DNA of 43,494 nt from Mycoplasmopsis gallinarum DSM 19816 (lineage in GTDB: Bacteria; Bacillota_I; Bacilli_A; Mycoplasmatales; Metamycoplasmataceae), in the NCBI RefSeq assembly GCF_000621085.1, contig NZ_JHZE01000011.1, positions 1 through 43,494 of the forward strand, in the 5' to 3' direction. Positions 9,234 to 19,872 of the stretch are shown here, piece by piece. The position numbers and the translations under genes were made by a program. Under the pieces are notes generated by a model. It was not told the origin of the DNA. It made no database searches and worked only from the letters and a program-made list of their open reading frames with translations. How positions within the stretch are numbered: the stretch's first letter is position 1; each line of letters begins with the position of its first letter.

Positions 9234-11357
9234 ATGTTATACGATAAAGCAATCTTTTATCCTTCTTTAAATAAAAAACCTAAGCGTGAAGAAATTTTAA
9301 CTTATAATCAAGTTAAAGATAGTCTTGATACTAATGAATACGTCCTTGATTTAAAATCAATGGATTTAATTTGTCTTGATATTGATAATCAAAAATCAAG
9401 AGATTTATTAGAAGAACTTTTAATTAATAATGATTTAAGTCATCTTGCTTATACTTATAAACCACAAACAGGTTCTTTTCATTTCTTTTTTAAAAATAAT
9501 AAATACCTTAAAAATATTTTAAAAAATAAACATAATTATTTATCTTTTTCTGGTATTGAGTATGAAATATTAGACAGAAAAGTAGTTTTTTCAAATAGTG
9601 AAACACAAAGACATAATTTAGATAATATTAATGACTTTCCAAACCTGGATATTCTCTTTTTTCCTGCACTTAATTTAAACAAAAAATGAGCCGCTTTTAG
9701 TGGCATAGAAGAGAGAATTAATAATTTACAAGGAGCAAAAGAAGGTGATAAACGAAGTGAAAATTTATTAGTTTTAGCTTCTAATTTACTCCGTTTAAAT
9801 AAATATTATCAAGCAGAAGATTTAAGTCGCTTTTATAAATATTATAATAATTATATTTTAGAAGATTGTTTAAGTAGAAATGAAATTAATAATAACATTA
9901 AAAAAGTTTTAAATCAGTTTAATAAAAGCCAAAACGCGTCATCTGTTTTTATACAAGCACTGCATCTTACAGAGAATGGTAAATATAAATTTAATTTAAG
10001 TGCTTTTGTTGATATCTTTATTAATGAATATAAGATTAAAAAATACAACGGAGAAATCTTTATTTTCCTTGATAATAAGTATTTAAGTGCGAATGAAGGT
10101 TATCAAAATAAAGGAGAATTGTTTTTTTATCTTTTAAAATTAAAAATAAATGAAATTAATGATTTAGCGGGTCATAAAGTAATTGAAATCAATATGACTA
10201 AATACAGGGAAATTTGAGAGCAAATTTATTTAAGTGTTACTGAGATAAATACTAATCAAACTAATGCTAATTTAATCAGGGTAGCAAACGGTGTTTTAAG
10301 TTATGATAATAACGCTCGCAAGTTTGATTTTGTTTCAGGAATTGTTTATGATTATGATGTATTTAGTTATTTAGATATTAAATATAACCCTTTAATTACT
10401 GAAAATGAAAAAATTGATAATTGACTAAGAAGTCTTTTTAAAAGAAATAACAAACAAGAAGAAGATAAACTTATTCAGGTATTTTGAGAAATGCTTGGGA
10501 CAGTTTTAGTCGATAATAATAACAACCTAAGTGTTTTTCTTTTTAAAGGGTATTCAGGAAGAAATGGAAAAAGCACCATTATGCAATTTATCGCACGGTT
10601 TGTCGGTTCTAAAAATGTTTCTTCTTTAAACTATGAACAACTTACCGATGCTGATTTTGCTTTAAGTGCATTAAGAAATAAAAAGGTGAATTTAACAGAT
10701 GAAACGCCGTCGTATTTTGACGCAAATAACGTAACTTTTAAATCATTAATCAGTGGTGAGGTAATCTCAAATGATATTAAGTTCAAACGAATTACACAGT
10801 GAAAAAACTTTGCGACATTGATTTTCGCTTCTAACTATAATTTAAAATTTAAAAAGCTTAATCAAGCAATTAGTGATAGATTATATATTATTGAATTAAG
10901 AAATAGATTTATCGGTGAAAAAGACATTAAAAACATTGAAGAGATACTTTTAAGTGAAGAAAGAGACTATCAATATGTCTTAAATAAAGCGCTTGGTGGG
11001 TTTGAAAGATTAATTGATAATCATTATATTTTCACTAATACCGAAGATAATTTCAATAACCATCTTGAAATTATTTTTGATAATGAGCCTGTTAAATTAT
11101 GACTTTATCTACATCATTTCTTTGAAGATATTAAATACGGTATTCAAGAAGACTTTATTTTAAATGACAAGTTCATTAATATCATAAACAAAGATAGCGC
11201 TATCGAAATGCTTGAAAGATATAAAAATTGATATAAGGAATATATGGGTGTGGAAAGTAATATTGGACTTGGTTATTTTAAAGAGAAAATGAATGAGATG
11301 GGAGTTAAAACAATTATGAAAGATAATGGTAAGGAGTATTTTGTTTATGAAAAATAA
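9234..11357 (+). CDS. Phage/plasmid-type primase-helicase (D5/P4-like, SF3)
   Basis: About 707 residues from ATG 9234, with TGA as Trp. I chose this start because AAGGAG is at 9216-9221; an in-frame ATG at 9174 would add 20 residues but has no Shine-Dalgarno and lies in a TTGTTACAAT promoter-like box. The N-terminal third resembles a prim-pol domain: LICLDIDN (metal-binding acids), TGSFHFFFKN and GIEYEILDRKVVF. The C-terminal third is an SF3 helicase: Walker A GYSGRNGKST (near 10550-10580), acidic LTDETP, sensor LIFASN and arginine finger SDRLYIIELRNRF. Such proteins start replication of phages and plasmids. It overlaps the next small gene by 11 bases, and both lie between two inverted IS3 copies, so it is probably a relic or cargo of a mobile replicon. 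Confidence 0.82.
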
Positions 11358-11505
11358 CAACACTAAAACTTTAAAAATAGAAATCAACCAAGAACTCTTT
11401 AATGATTTAATCACCATTTCAAAAGAATACAATTTAAGTCCAAGTCAATATGTAAGAAAACTTTTAACCATTGTTCTTGAAAAGAAAAAATGAAAAGCAT
11501 GTTAA
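11347..11505 (+). CDS. Small ribbon-helix-helix-like protein
   Basis: A 52-residue basic protein: TKTLKIEINQELFNDLITIS, then KEYNLSPSQYVRKLLTIVLE and a basic tail. A beta strand with alternating residues followed by two helices, and the SPSQYVRKLL stretch, fit the CopG/Arc (RHH) fold used by plasmid copy-control and antitoxin repressors. The start overlaps the end of the primase-helicase (ATG 8 bases before its stop), so the two are coupled. Its stop TAA is formed where the IS3 terminal repeat begins (AAACTGGG), so the original gene may have been longer and cut by the insertion. RHH is a judgement from pattern only. Confidence 0.6.
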
Positions 11506-12195
11506 ACTGGGACACGAAATATGAACAATCCATATTTCGTGTTTTTTTGTATAGGAGAATATATGAGACAACTTAAACAGCATGAATGACTTGACTTTTT
11601 TGAATTTATCATAGTTATAAAAAAGATTTAATTGGAAAAAATTATTTTGAAATTAAATTTCTTTCAGTCAGAGGAATTAACTTTTTCGATAAAAAATTCG
11701 TAGAAGTGAAAAGGTATTTTATTAGAAATTACAAAAGATTTTTATTTCATTTAATTAATTAGCTTTATAAAAACTCTTATTTAATTTTATTTTAACTGTA
11801 TTGCCTTTATGTAACGATCTTAATACTGTATTAAAAGTATTCAAAAACAAATTTTGAATCTAAACATTTCATAATACATTCAGATCATGGAGTTCAATAT
11901 ACAAGTATTCATTATAAAAAATGATAAAAAATTTAAGAGAGCAACATCGTATTAACGAATTAGAAATTCATTCAATAATAGAGGAAACAAATTTTGAGTT
12001 TTAATTTTAAAAACCGTATTTTTAAATGATATCGATCGTCAAAAATTAACATTAAAAAAATTAGAAAAAGAAATTGCAAAATTTATAATTTTTATAACAA
12101 TGATAGAATTCAATCAAATTTAAATTCAAAAAAAATCAAAGAAATATTATGTTTGATGTAAATATATAAAATGTCAAATTTTTGTGTTCAAGTTT
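11504..12195 (+). mobile_element. Decayed, internally deleted IS3-family copy 2
   Basis: It begins with AAACTGGGACACGAAATATG, nearly identical to the outer end of copy 1, and goes on with the same N-terminus (MRQLKQHEWLDFF at 11564), soon broken by stops. Near 11760-11800 the sequence jumps to a 3' part in which HSDHGVQYTS of the rve domain is recognisable (about 11870-11910). The right repeat is a degenerate match of copy 1's (GTCAAATTTTTGTGTTCAAGTTT). It is in the opposite orientation to copy 1, so the two copies flank the primase-helicase segment 9091-11503. Confidence 0.7.
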
Positions 12196-12262
12196 GCAAT
12201 GTTTAAGTTTTTTATAAAAAAAACTTGAGTGCCTGTCTTAATAGTGATTACACTCAAGCTAT
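12196..12262 (+). repeat. Copy of an IS30-type element end (shared with 42285-42355, inverted)
   Basis: About 67 bases (AAGTTTTTTATAAA, ACTTGAGT, CCTGT, GTGATTACACTCAAG) match the minus strand of 42285-42355, which directly follows the C-terminal end of a decayed IS30-type transposase. Both copies keep an inverted repeat (CTTGAGT/ACTCAAG here). No transposase fragment is visible next to this copy. Confidence 0.55.
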
Positions 12263-12482
12263 TTACATAGTAAATATTAATATATTTTAACGTATGTTAA
12301 TGCGTAAACATTTTTCGATATTTATCTTGTCCTATACAAGCTGTGTTCGTGCGTGTTCGTCTAAGTTTAATTTTCTGAAGTATTGAACTTTAATTAATAT
12401 ATGGAAGTAAGTGGTCAAAAAATAAAATTTTTTTCTAAAATATCTAAAGAAGACATAAAGTGAATTCAATATATCTTTTAGT
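12263..12482. other. Non-coding stretch after the IS remnants
   Basis: I see no gene here. It is AT-rich, with one less AT-rich patch (TGTGTTCGTGCGTGTTCG, near 12341-12360) of unknown origin. It separates the IS remnants from the 3' end of the S8 protease gene. Confidence 0.5.
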
Positions 12483-13994
12483 TTAATCAAGCGTGTATGA
12501 TAAAGCAAAATCTTGTTTTTCTAATGGTCCTATTACTTTAATTTTATATTTTCCTGTTTTTTTAACTTTTCATTCAATTAGTTCAATATTCCTGTTTAAA
12601 GAATCGGATTTTTGAACAATATTATTGTTTTCATCAAGTAAAAACAAATCAAAATTTTCAATTTTGGTTTGCATTGTTCTTCGTCAAGTTTTTATAGGCG
12701 GAAAAACATTATTATTTGGTTTATTATTTAAAATTAATGCAGTATTAAAACCAACGCTATGAACAGGTGGCCCTGGTCTATCTTTGATTTTAGTTGTCAC
12801 ATTAGCTTCTCAAGATAAAGATAATTTTATTGTTTGATTTTCCTTTAAAATAATTTCCTTAATTAAATAATCTTTTAACTTGTTTTCTTTTGTGTGATAA
12901 TAAAGATTACTAAATGCTTGATCAAGTTTGTTATAATCAAAAATACCTGCACCATCAAAATTGATTAATATATTATTATTTCTATTTTTTGTAGCTGTAG
13001 AAATTGCAGATATTGCAATAATATTATTTTTTCCTTTTTCATAAATTTTTGGATATTTTTGTAAAGTCAATGAAATGATTCCTGTTATAAATGGAGCTGC
13101 AAAACTTGTTCCATTAAATGGTATTCCATTTTTATAATATAATCCTGGAGCCAATAAAGTTATTTGTCTATCAGTATCAGAATCATAACTTGAATAATAA
13201 GCTCTATTTTTACCATTGTTAGTTGATCCAACAACTAAGATATTATTTGCCAATGCTCAATTATTTAACTTATGTATAGATTCATCGCCATCATTTCCTG
13301 CTGAAGCCACAAAAATAATTTCAGGATTTTCTTGCGCAACTTTATCTAGTTTTGCAGAATTTAAATTATATTTTAAGTCTATGTTATCATGATATTTTAG
13401 GCCAAATGACATATTAATAACTTTTACATTTTTAGATTTAAAATATCTTATCTCATCTTCAAAATCGTCATCGTCATCAAACCATTGTCCATACAAATTT
13501 ATATTAGGATTAACCCCTTCATAGCCTCCAGCTATTGAAGCAACTTTTGTAGCGTGTTCACTATATCCTGTTTTTCATCTTCAATTGTTATATACGTCAA
13601 TTTTGTATATAGTATTATCAAAATAGTCTATATCTTTTGCGTTGATTAAAGCATTACGATGTCCCTTTTCATCTCCAACTTCCAAAATTCCAACATTAAT
13701 TTTTTCATCTTCATTTTTAAATTTATTTATATTGGCAATTCTTGCTTCTTTTGAATAATTAACTAAATCAAATTGTTCTTGATGAGAAGAATTATAAAGA
13801 AGTTTCTTTCGATTGTCATTATTTGAATTATTATTAATATCTCTTTTATTTTCATTAATAGAATTTGTTTCTTTAATTTGAATCTTGACTTCCGTTAAAC
13901 TTAATTGATAGTTTATTTTTGATGAGCTAAAAAATACAGTAATAAAACTTAAAACTGATAAAAATGCAAATTTAAATTTATTTTTTATTTTCAT
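12483..13994 (-). CDS. S8 (subtilisin-like) surface serine protease
   Basis: A 503-residue protein with TGA as Trp. An N-terminal membrane/signal segment (about residues 8-26) is followed by an Asn/Lys-rich spacer and a subtilase domain. Motifs are EHATKVASIAGG (catalytic His147), ASAGNDG (oxyanion Asn234) and NGTSFAAPFITG (catalytic Ser297). The strand that normally carries the catalytic Asp (V-A-V-I-D-T-G) reads V-G-I-L-E-V-G here, so Glu105 takes that place unless nearby Asp108 does. The C-terminal 150 residues are a beta-rich region (GFNTALILNN, YKIKVIGPLE) like those found after bacterial subtilases. There is no lipobox Cys, so it is probably secreted or held by its N-terminal segment. 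The gene is monocistronic between IS remnants and a terminator. Confidence 0.87.
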
Positions 13995-14051
13995 AATAAT
14001 TTTCCTAAAAAGTAAAATCTAATTAAAATACAATTTGTTTTGATTACGATA

Positions 14052-14074
14052 AAGAAAAAACCCACAAAAGTGGG
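14052..14074 (-). terminator. Intrinsic terminator of the arginine operon
   Basis: AACCCAC/GTGGGTT with an AAAA loop, followed on the minus strand by a run of six T, 8-10 bases beyond the stop of the small lipoprotein gene. A clear terminator for the arc-permease-lipoprotein transcript. Confidence 0.85.
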
Positions 14075-14081
14075 TTTGATT

Positions 14082-14522
14082 TTAATTTGATTCCGTAGTT
14101 GCAGAACTATTTTCAGTTGAATTTGTATTTTTTGCTTTTTCTTGTTTTTTATTTTGAACAATTTTAGCAAGCATTTCATTAAGTTTTTGTTGTGTTGAGC
14201 TTGCTGGAATTAATTTAAAAGTTGAAATAAATTCTTTTGCTTCAGCATCAGTACCATTTGATAATTGTTCAACAAGTTGTGATCTTAAGTCATCAATACT
14301 TGCTAATTGTAATTTTAATTCGCTTTTTTGTGCTGCATCACCATTTTCGCCTAATTGAGCAAGTGCACTTTCTAAGCCTTCTCTCATTGTTGAGATGTAA
14401 CTGTCAAGATAGTTAACTGCTTCTTTTTTTGGTGAAGCTTCACATGAAACTACTAAAGCTAATGGAAGAGTAACAGGAGCAATAGTTAAAGCACAACCTA
14501 AAAGTGTTTTAATTTTTTTCAT
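14082..14522 (-). CDS. Small lipoprotein at the end of the arginine operon
   Basis: A 146-residue protein starting MKKIKTLLGCALTIAPVTLP and continuing LALVVSC, a typical mycoplasma lipoprotein signal with the lipidated Cys at about 27. The rest is a helical, Ala/Leu/Glu/Gln-rich domain (SYISTMREGLESALAQLG, KLQLASIDDLRSQLVEQL) with a Lys/Asn/Thr/Ser-rich tail. I do not recognise the family. It starts only 13 bases after the permease stop codon and ends at a terminator, so it is the last gene of the arc cluster. Its conserved position suggests, but does not prove, a role at the cell surface in arginine or ornithine handling. Confidence 0.8.
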   Translation of the reverse strand: MKKIKTLLGCALTIAPVTLPLALVVSCEASPKKEAVNYLDSYISTMREGLESALAQLGENGDAAQKSELKLQLASIDDLRSQLVEQLSNGTDAEAKEFISTFKLIPASSTQQKLNEMLAKIVQNKKQEKAKNTNSTENSSATTESN

Positions 14523-14535
14523 AATTAATTGTTGA

Positions 14536-16173
14536 TTAAATTTTCAACACTCCTTTTTTGTATTCTTCAAATTTTTCTACTGAACCATATTTTCTTCTTA
14601 TTACTTCATTTTCGATGAATGTTACACCATAACTTAAAATTACATAAATTAATAAGGTTACAAGCAACATAATTCTACCAATTAATATTGGCATTAATTC
14701 TTCAGTTGTGCCTCTGAAACCAATTAATAACATTAAGTTTACGGCTGGTTCTAAAACAGAAACAATTAAAGCTGCAAAAATTAAAATAACTGAAATTCAA
14801 GCTCAAACTAAGAAGTATTTTGATTTTTGTGGAATTTCAATTCTCTTTGTTCTTCTATTTACTATTCCACCAAAAATTGCCATAACAATAAAGGCAAATG
14901 TGAATAATGCTGTTCAGTTAGCCATTAAGTCTGCAAATGCATATAATGAAGCCATTCCTGAACCATAAATATCATAATCAGCATTAGGAATGTAAGCTAT
15001 TGCACCAATAATTGTGAATAACAATACAACTGGAATGGTAATTACAATTGAGTAAATAACACCAATGACTGGTTTATTTGGATTTAATTTTTTATAAACT
15101 TTTTCTCAGAATGGTAATTCACCTGTTGCTAATAAATCTTCAACATAACGTGGAGCTCACATTGAGAAACCATTAATGATTCCTAATACTCCAATTGCAA
15201 TAGCAATATTCATAATACCAAATAATCATTTGGCAGCGGTTGCTCCCATTAAATTAGCCATAAAGTCTCTCATACCAAAGAAGCTTCCGCCATTAATTGA
15301 CATTGAAATTGCAATTATTAAATAAATAACTGTAGTAATTGCAAGTCCTAAGAATAAAGCTAAAGGAGTTTTTTTAGGTTCTTTCATTTCTGAAGAAATA
15401 CCTGCTGCTACATAAAAGCCATCATAAGCAAAGAAAATAGCAGTCATTGATAAGAAAATTCCTAAAAAGGCACCAAATCCGCCAATGTTTTTAAGTTCTT
15501 CTTGACCATTTGCAATGGTTTTTGTGATGTCTTCGGTAACTTTAATAGTTACATCACCTTGACCACCAGTTTTAGTAATTGCTAAAACAAAACCAATAAT
15601 TGCAATAAATACTAATGGGAAGAATTTGATTGCTGTAACAATTTTGTTTTGCACGTCTCCAACTCTTGATCATAAGGTTGGAATAGTTAAGAAGTATGCT
15701 GACATTGCTAATGAAATAATTGTTCAAATTAATCAGTCAACATTTGTGCCAAATACGGCTGCATCTTTATCTAATAATGCTCCAAGACCATCTTGAAGAG
15801 ACATAATAACGTAAAGAGGCATAAAGAAATATGTTAATGGTAAGTAAATATATACCATAAAGTTTTTTGAAGCGTTAGCTGTAATTTTTTTGTTGAAAAC
15901 TTTGTTTCAACCAATTAATGATAAGTTGTCATTACGAACGCTTGCAATTTCAATTAATGCTAATGCCATTGCAATAACAGCAAAGGAAGCAATAATTCAA
16001 GAAAAAGCTGCTAAAAGTAGTGAACCTTGTGAGTTCGCTAAAACATTTCCACTTTTGAAGAAAATTCCAGCTCCAATTGATCCACCGATAACAATAAGCA
16101 TCGCTGAGAAGAAACTAATTTTCTTAGCAGTAGATTTTTCAGCAACAAATTTTGTTTCTTGTTGTTGAGACAT
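14536..16173 (-). CDS. APC-family amino acid permease, probable arginine/ornithine antiporter
   Basis: A 545-residue polytopic membrane protein with about twelve hydrophobic segments. It starts [20 protein letters not shown] and soon has [20 protein letters not shown], the substrate-binding first helix (GSIGAGIF) of the APC superfamily. Later segments include [55 protein letters not shown] (the usual F-Y-DGF..A...EMK motif) and [17 protein letters not shown]. Its place directly after arcA-arcB-arcC supports arginine uptake in exchange for ornithine, the arcD role, but the exact substrate is not shown by sequence alone. The start is ATG 16173 with Shine-Dalgarno AAGGA. An 18-base poly-A tract abuts that site and could make expression variable. 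Confidence 0.88.
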
Positions 16174-16181
16174 ATTTTTCC

Positions 16182-16199
16182 TTTTTTTTTTTTTTTTTT
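16182..16199 (-). repeat. Poly-A tract (18 bases) next to the permease ribosome binding site
   Basis: On the coding strand an uninterrupted run of 18 A runs straight into GGAAAAATATG, the Shine-Dalgarno and start of the permease gene. It is by far the longest homopolymer I noticed in the window. Tracts of this kind change length by slipped-strand mispairing in mycoplasmas and can switch gene expression. Confidence 0.9.
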
Positions 16200-16207
16200 G
16201 ATTTTTG

Positions 16208-16258
16208 TTTAAATAGGCCCAATGCTATTTAAAACTGATTGTCATTTTTAAAAATGAC
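16208..16258 (-). promoter_or_regulatory. Two inverted repeats in the permease leader
   Basis: TTTAAATAG-8 bases-CTATTTAAA (16208-16233) and GTCATTTTTAAAAATGAC (16241-16258, a perfect 18-bp palindrome) lie between arcC and the permease start. They could be an operator, an attenuator or an mRNA-processing site; the first overlaps a possible -10 (TATTTA). No good T-run follows, so a classic terminator is unlikely. Confidence 0.5.
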
Positions 16259-16314
16259 TATAAAAATTGATATTTAAATATAAATAAAATAACACACATA
16301 CACTATAAAATGGA

Positions 16315-17247
16315 TTACCCATTAATTACTCTGGTACCTGAAGTACCAGCCACAGCATCCCCTACTTTTTCTAATGAAGCAATAATTGCAACATTTTGAG
16401 GGTTTGCTTTTACGAAGTTAATTGCCGCTTCAACTTTAGGTAACATTGAACCTGGAGCAAATTGTCCTTGTTTAATGTATTCTTCTAATTCACTAATAGT
16501 TACAGTTTCTAATTTCTTTTGATCAGGTTTGTTGTAATTTACATAAACATAATCAACAGCAGTTAAAACGATAAACATATCAGCTTCAATTTTTGAAGCG
16601 ATTTTTGCTAAAGCAAAATCTTTATCAATAACTCCATCAACCCCTTTATAAAGGTTGTTTTCAATGATGGTTGGAATTCCACCACCACCACCTGCAATAA
16701 CAATGTTTCCATTGTCAAAAGCAGTTTTAATTGACCTCATTCCGATGAAGTCAATTGGTTTAGGACTTGGAACTACTTTTCTGTAGCCTCTACCTGCATC
16801 TTCAACGATTGTTGAATTTGGATTATTTAATTCTGCTTCTTCTTTTGAAGCATAGAAAGGTCCAACTGGTTTGGTTGGTTTACTAAAAGCAGGATCGTTT
16901 GAATCAACGATAGTTTGAGTTAAAAAGTATAAAACATCTTTATCAATTCCTGCTTTAGTTAATTCATTTGTAATAGCTGTTAACATGTGGTAGCCAATGT
17001 ATCCTTGACTCATTCCACCTGCTTCGGCAAAAGGAACTAATGGAGTTTTTTCATTAACTTTTTTTGCATCTGCAAAAGCATTGAAAATCATCCCAACTTG
17101 TGGGCCATTTCCATGACCTACAAGCACTTGGTGTCCAGCTTGCACTAATTCAGCTACTTTTTTAGCTGGTACTTGTACTAATTGTTTTTGTTCTTCAGGA
17201 TTATTTCCTAAAGCATTACCACCAAGGGCAATAACAATTTTTGACAT
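16315..17247 (-). CDS. arcC: Carbamate kinase
   Basis: A full-length 310-residue protein starting MSKIVIALGGNALGNNPEEQ, with the amino-acid-kinase motifs ALGGNAL, VGHGNGPQVG, IAGGGGGIPT and VDGVIDKDFALAKIA, a pattern specific to carbamate kinase. It transfers phosphate from carbamoyl phosphate to ADP, giving ATP, ammonia and CO2, the energy-yielding last step of arginine fermentation. The start has only a weak Shine-Dalgarno (GAAAGAAC). It lies 39 bases after arcB and shares its orientation, so it is co-transcribed. All three genes of the pathway are intact here, unlike in some mycoplasmas. Confidence 0.97.
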   Translation of the reverse strand: MSKIVIALGGNALGNNPEEQKQLVQVPAKKVAELVQAGHQVLVGHGNGPQVGMIFNAFADAKKVNEKTPLVPFAEAGGMSQGYIGYHMLTAITNELTKAGIDKDVLYFLTQTIVDSNDPAFSKPTKPVGPFYASKEEAELNNPNSTIVEDAGRGYRKVVPSPKPIDFIGMRSIKTAFDNGNIVIAGGGGGIPTIIENNLYKGVDGVIDKDFALAKIASKIEADMFIVLTAVDYVYVNYNKPDQKKLETVTISELEEYIKQGQFAPGSMLPKVEAAINFVKANPQNVAIIASLEKVGDAVAGTSGTRVING

Positions 17248-17286
17248 TTTAAGTTCTTTCGTACTTATTTATATAAAAGAATTATT

Positions 17287-18330
17287 TTAGTAACCTAATG
17301 TTGCTAAAATAACTGCTTTAATTGTATGCATACGGTTTCCAGCTTGTTGAATTGATTTGTTGTATTTTGATTGGAATACTTCGTCAGTAACTTCCATTGC
17401 TCCAGTAGCTACCACAGGATATTTGTCACCGAATTGTTTTTTAATTTCAGCTGAAAATTGTGTGTGGTCATCATGGAATGCTGGTAAACAGTGTAAGAAA
17501 ATAACATCTTCTTTAGCTGCTTTAATCATTGCCATATCTACTTGGAAAGCACCTAATTCTTGAATTCTTGGTTCAAATAATTCAAATGGTTCACCTAATG
17601 ATACTCATACGTCTGTATAAATAGCATCTGCATCTTTAGCAGCTTCAATTTTGTCTGCAGTAAATGATACTGATCCACCATTTCTTTCAAATAATTTTAA
17701 GCAAGCTTCATAAACTGCTTTGTGGTCTGGACCATTTTTAACAATTTCATGTTGTGCTTCTGGTCCTGCTAAAACAATGTGCATACCTGTAAAAGCTGCA
17801 CCAATCATTAAAGAACGTGCCACGTTGTTTTTGATGTCTCCAGCAAAAACAAGTTTTTTGCCTTTTAAGTCGCCTTTAAATTCTTTAATTGTCATTAAGT
17901 CGGCGAACATTTGTGTTGGGTGTTCTGCGTCGGTTAAACCGTTTCATACAGGTACACCTGAATATTTAACTAATGCATCAACATCAGCTTGAGCAAATCC
18001 ACGGAATTCAATTCCATCATACATTTGGCCTAAAACCATAGCTGTATCTTCAATTGATTCTTTTTTACCAAAGTTTGAACCTGCTGGTCCGATGTAAGTA
18101 CATGATGCACCTAAGTCAGCTGCTGCTACTTCAAAAGCACAACGTGTTCTTGTTGAGTCTTTTTGGAACATAATAACAATGTTTTTTCCAACTAATGGAC
18201 GATTGTTAACATGTAATCCTTGTTGTTTTGATCTTTTTAAATCGATTGAAAGATCTAAAAGATAATTTACTTCGTCAGTAGTTAAATTTAATGCTGAATC
18301 TAAACTTCTTCCTTTTAAGTTTAATGGCAT
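17287..18330 (-). CDS. arcB: Ornithine carbamoyltransferase (catabolic)
   Basis: A 347-residue protein starting [20 protein letters not shown]. It shows the carbamoyl-phosphate motif [20 protein letters not shown], the [10 protein letters not shown] region, and [13 protein letters not shown] for ornithine binding, and ends with the helix [16 protein letters not shown]. The length and HCLP motif identify an OTCase rather than an aspartate carbamoyltransferase. In this context it runs in reverse: citrulline plus phosphate gives ornithine and carbamoyl phosphate. ATTAGGAGAAAT precedes the ATG. A 101-base gap with a palindromic AT hairpin (18362-18382) separates it from arcA and may mark processing of the operon mRNA. 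Confidence 0.97.
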
Positions 18331-18361
18331 TATTTCTCCTAATATATATTTAGTTAACTTA

Positions 18362-18382
18362 TTTATTAATTAAATTAATAAA
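18362..18382 (-). other. AT-rich palindrome between arcA and arcB
   Basis: TTTATTAATT and AATTAATAAA form an inverted repeat with almost no loop. It could fold in the mRNA between the two genes, but it has no GC pairs and no T-run, so terminator activity is doubtful. Confidence 0.35.
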
Positions 18383-18431
18383 TTTACTTTTAATTAATTA
18401 TTTATGAATTTTTATAGTAAGTTGTGTCATC

Positions 18432-19637
<1,206 letters not shown>

Positions 19638-19872
19638 GAATTTCTCCTTGTAAGAAATGTATAAATATTTGACACAAAAACCAATTTTTTATGTCGTATA
19701 TATTATAAATAATATAAATATAAATTATTTATTTTTTATACATTTGCTTACAAAAAGAAAAAATTAAAAAATTGCTACTTTTTTACCAAATTATTATTTT
19801 TTTGCCTATTTTATTTAGATATTAATTTTAAATTTATCTTTGATTTTCTAGATTTTTTTATAATTTTATATT
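19638..19872. promoter_or_regulatory. Divergent promoter region between arcA and the Rrf2-type gene
   Basis: Very AT-rich, with TATAAT-like boxes on both strands. Toward the regulator, TATAAT (19859-19864) ends only 8 bases before the ATG at 19873 and there is no Shine-Dalgarno, so that mRNA is probably leaderless. Toward arcA, TATAATATA in the stretch near 19690-19710 is a candidate -10. The regulator could bind here, but I see no obvious operator. Confidence 0.5.

Noticed and set aside
14708-16168. Plus-strand open frames opposite the permease
   Set aside because: Shadows of a membrane-protein gene; Ala/Ile-rich translations without family signs.
18331-18431. Terminator between arcA and arcB
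   Set aside because: The palindrome has no GC pairs and no following T-run.
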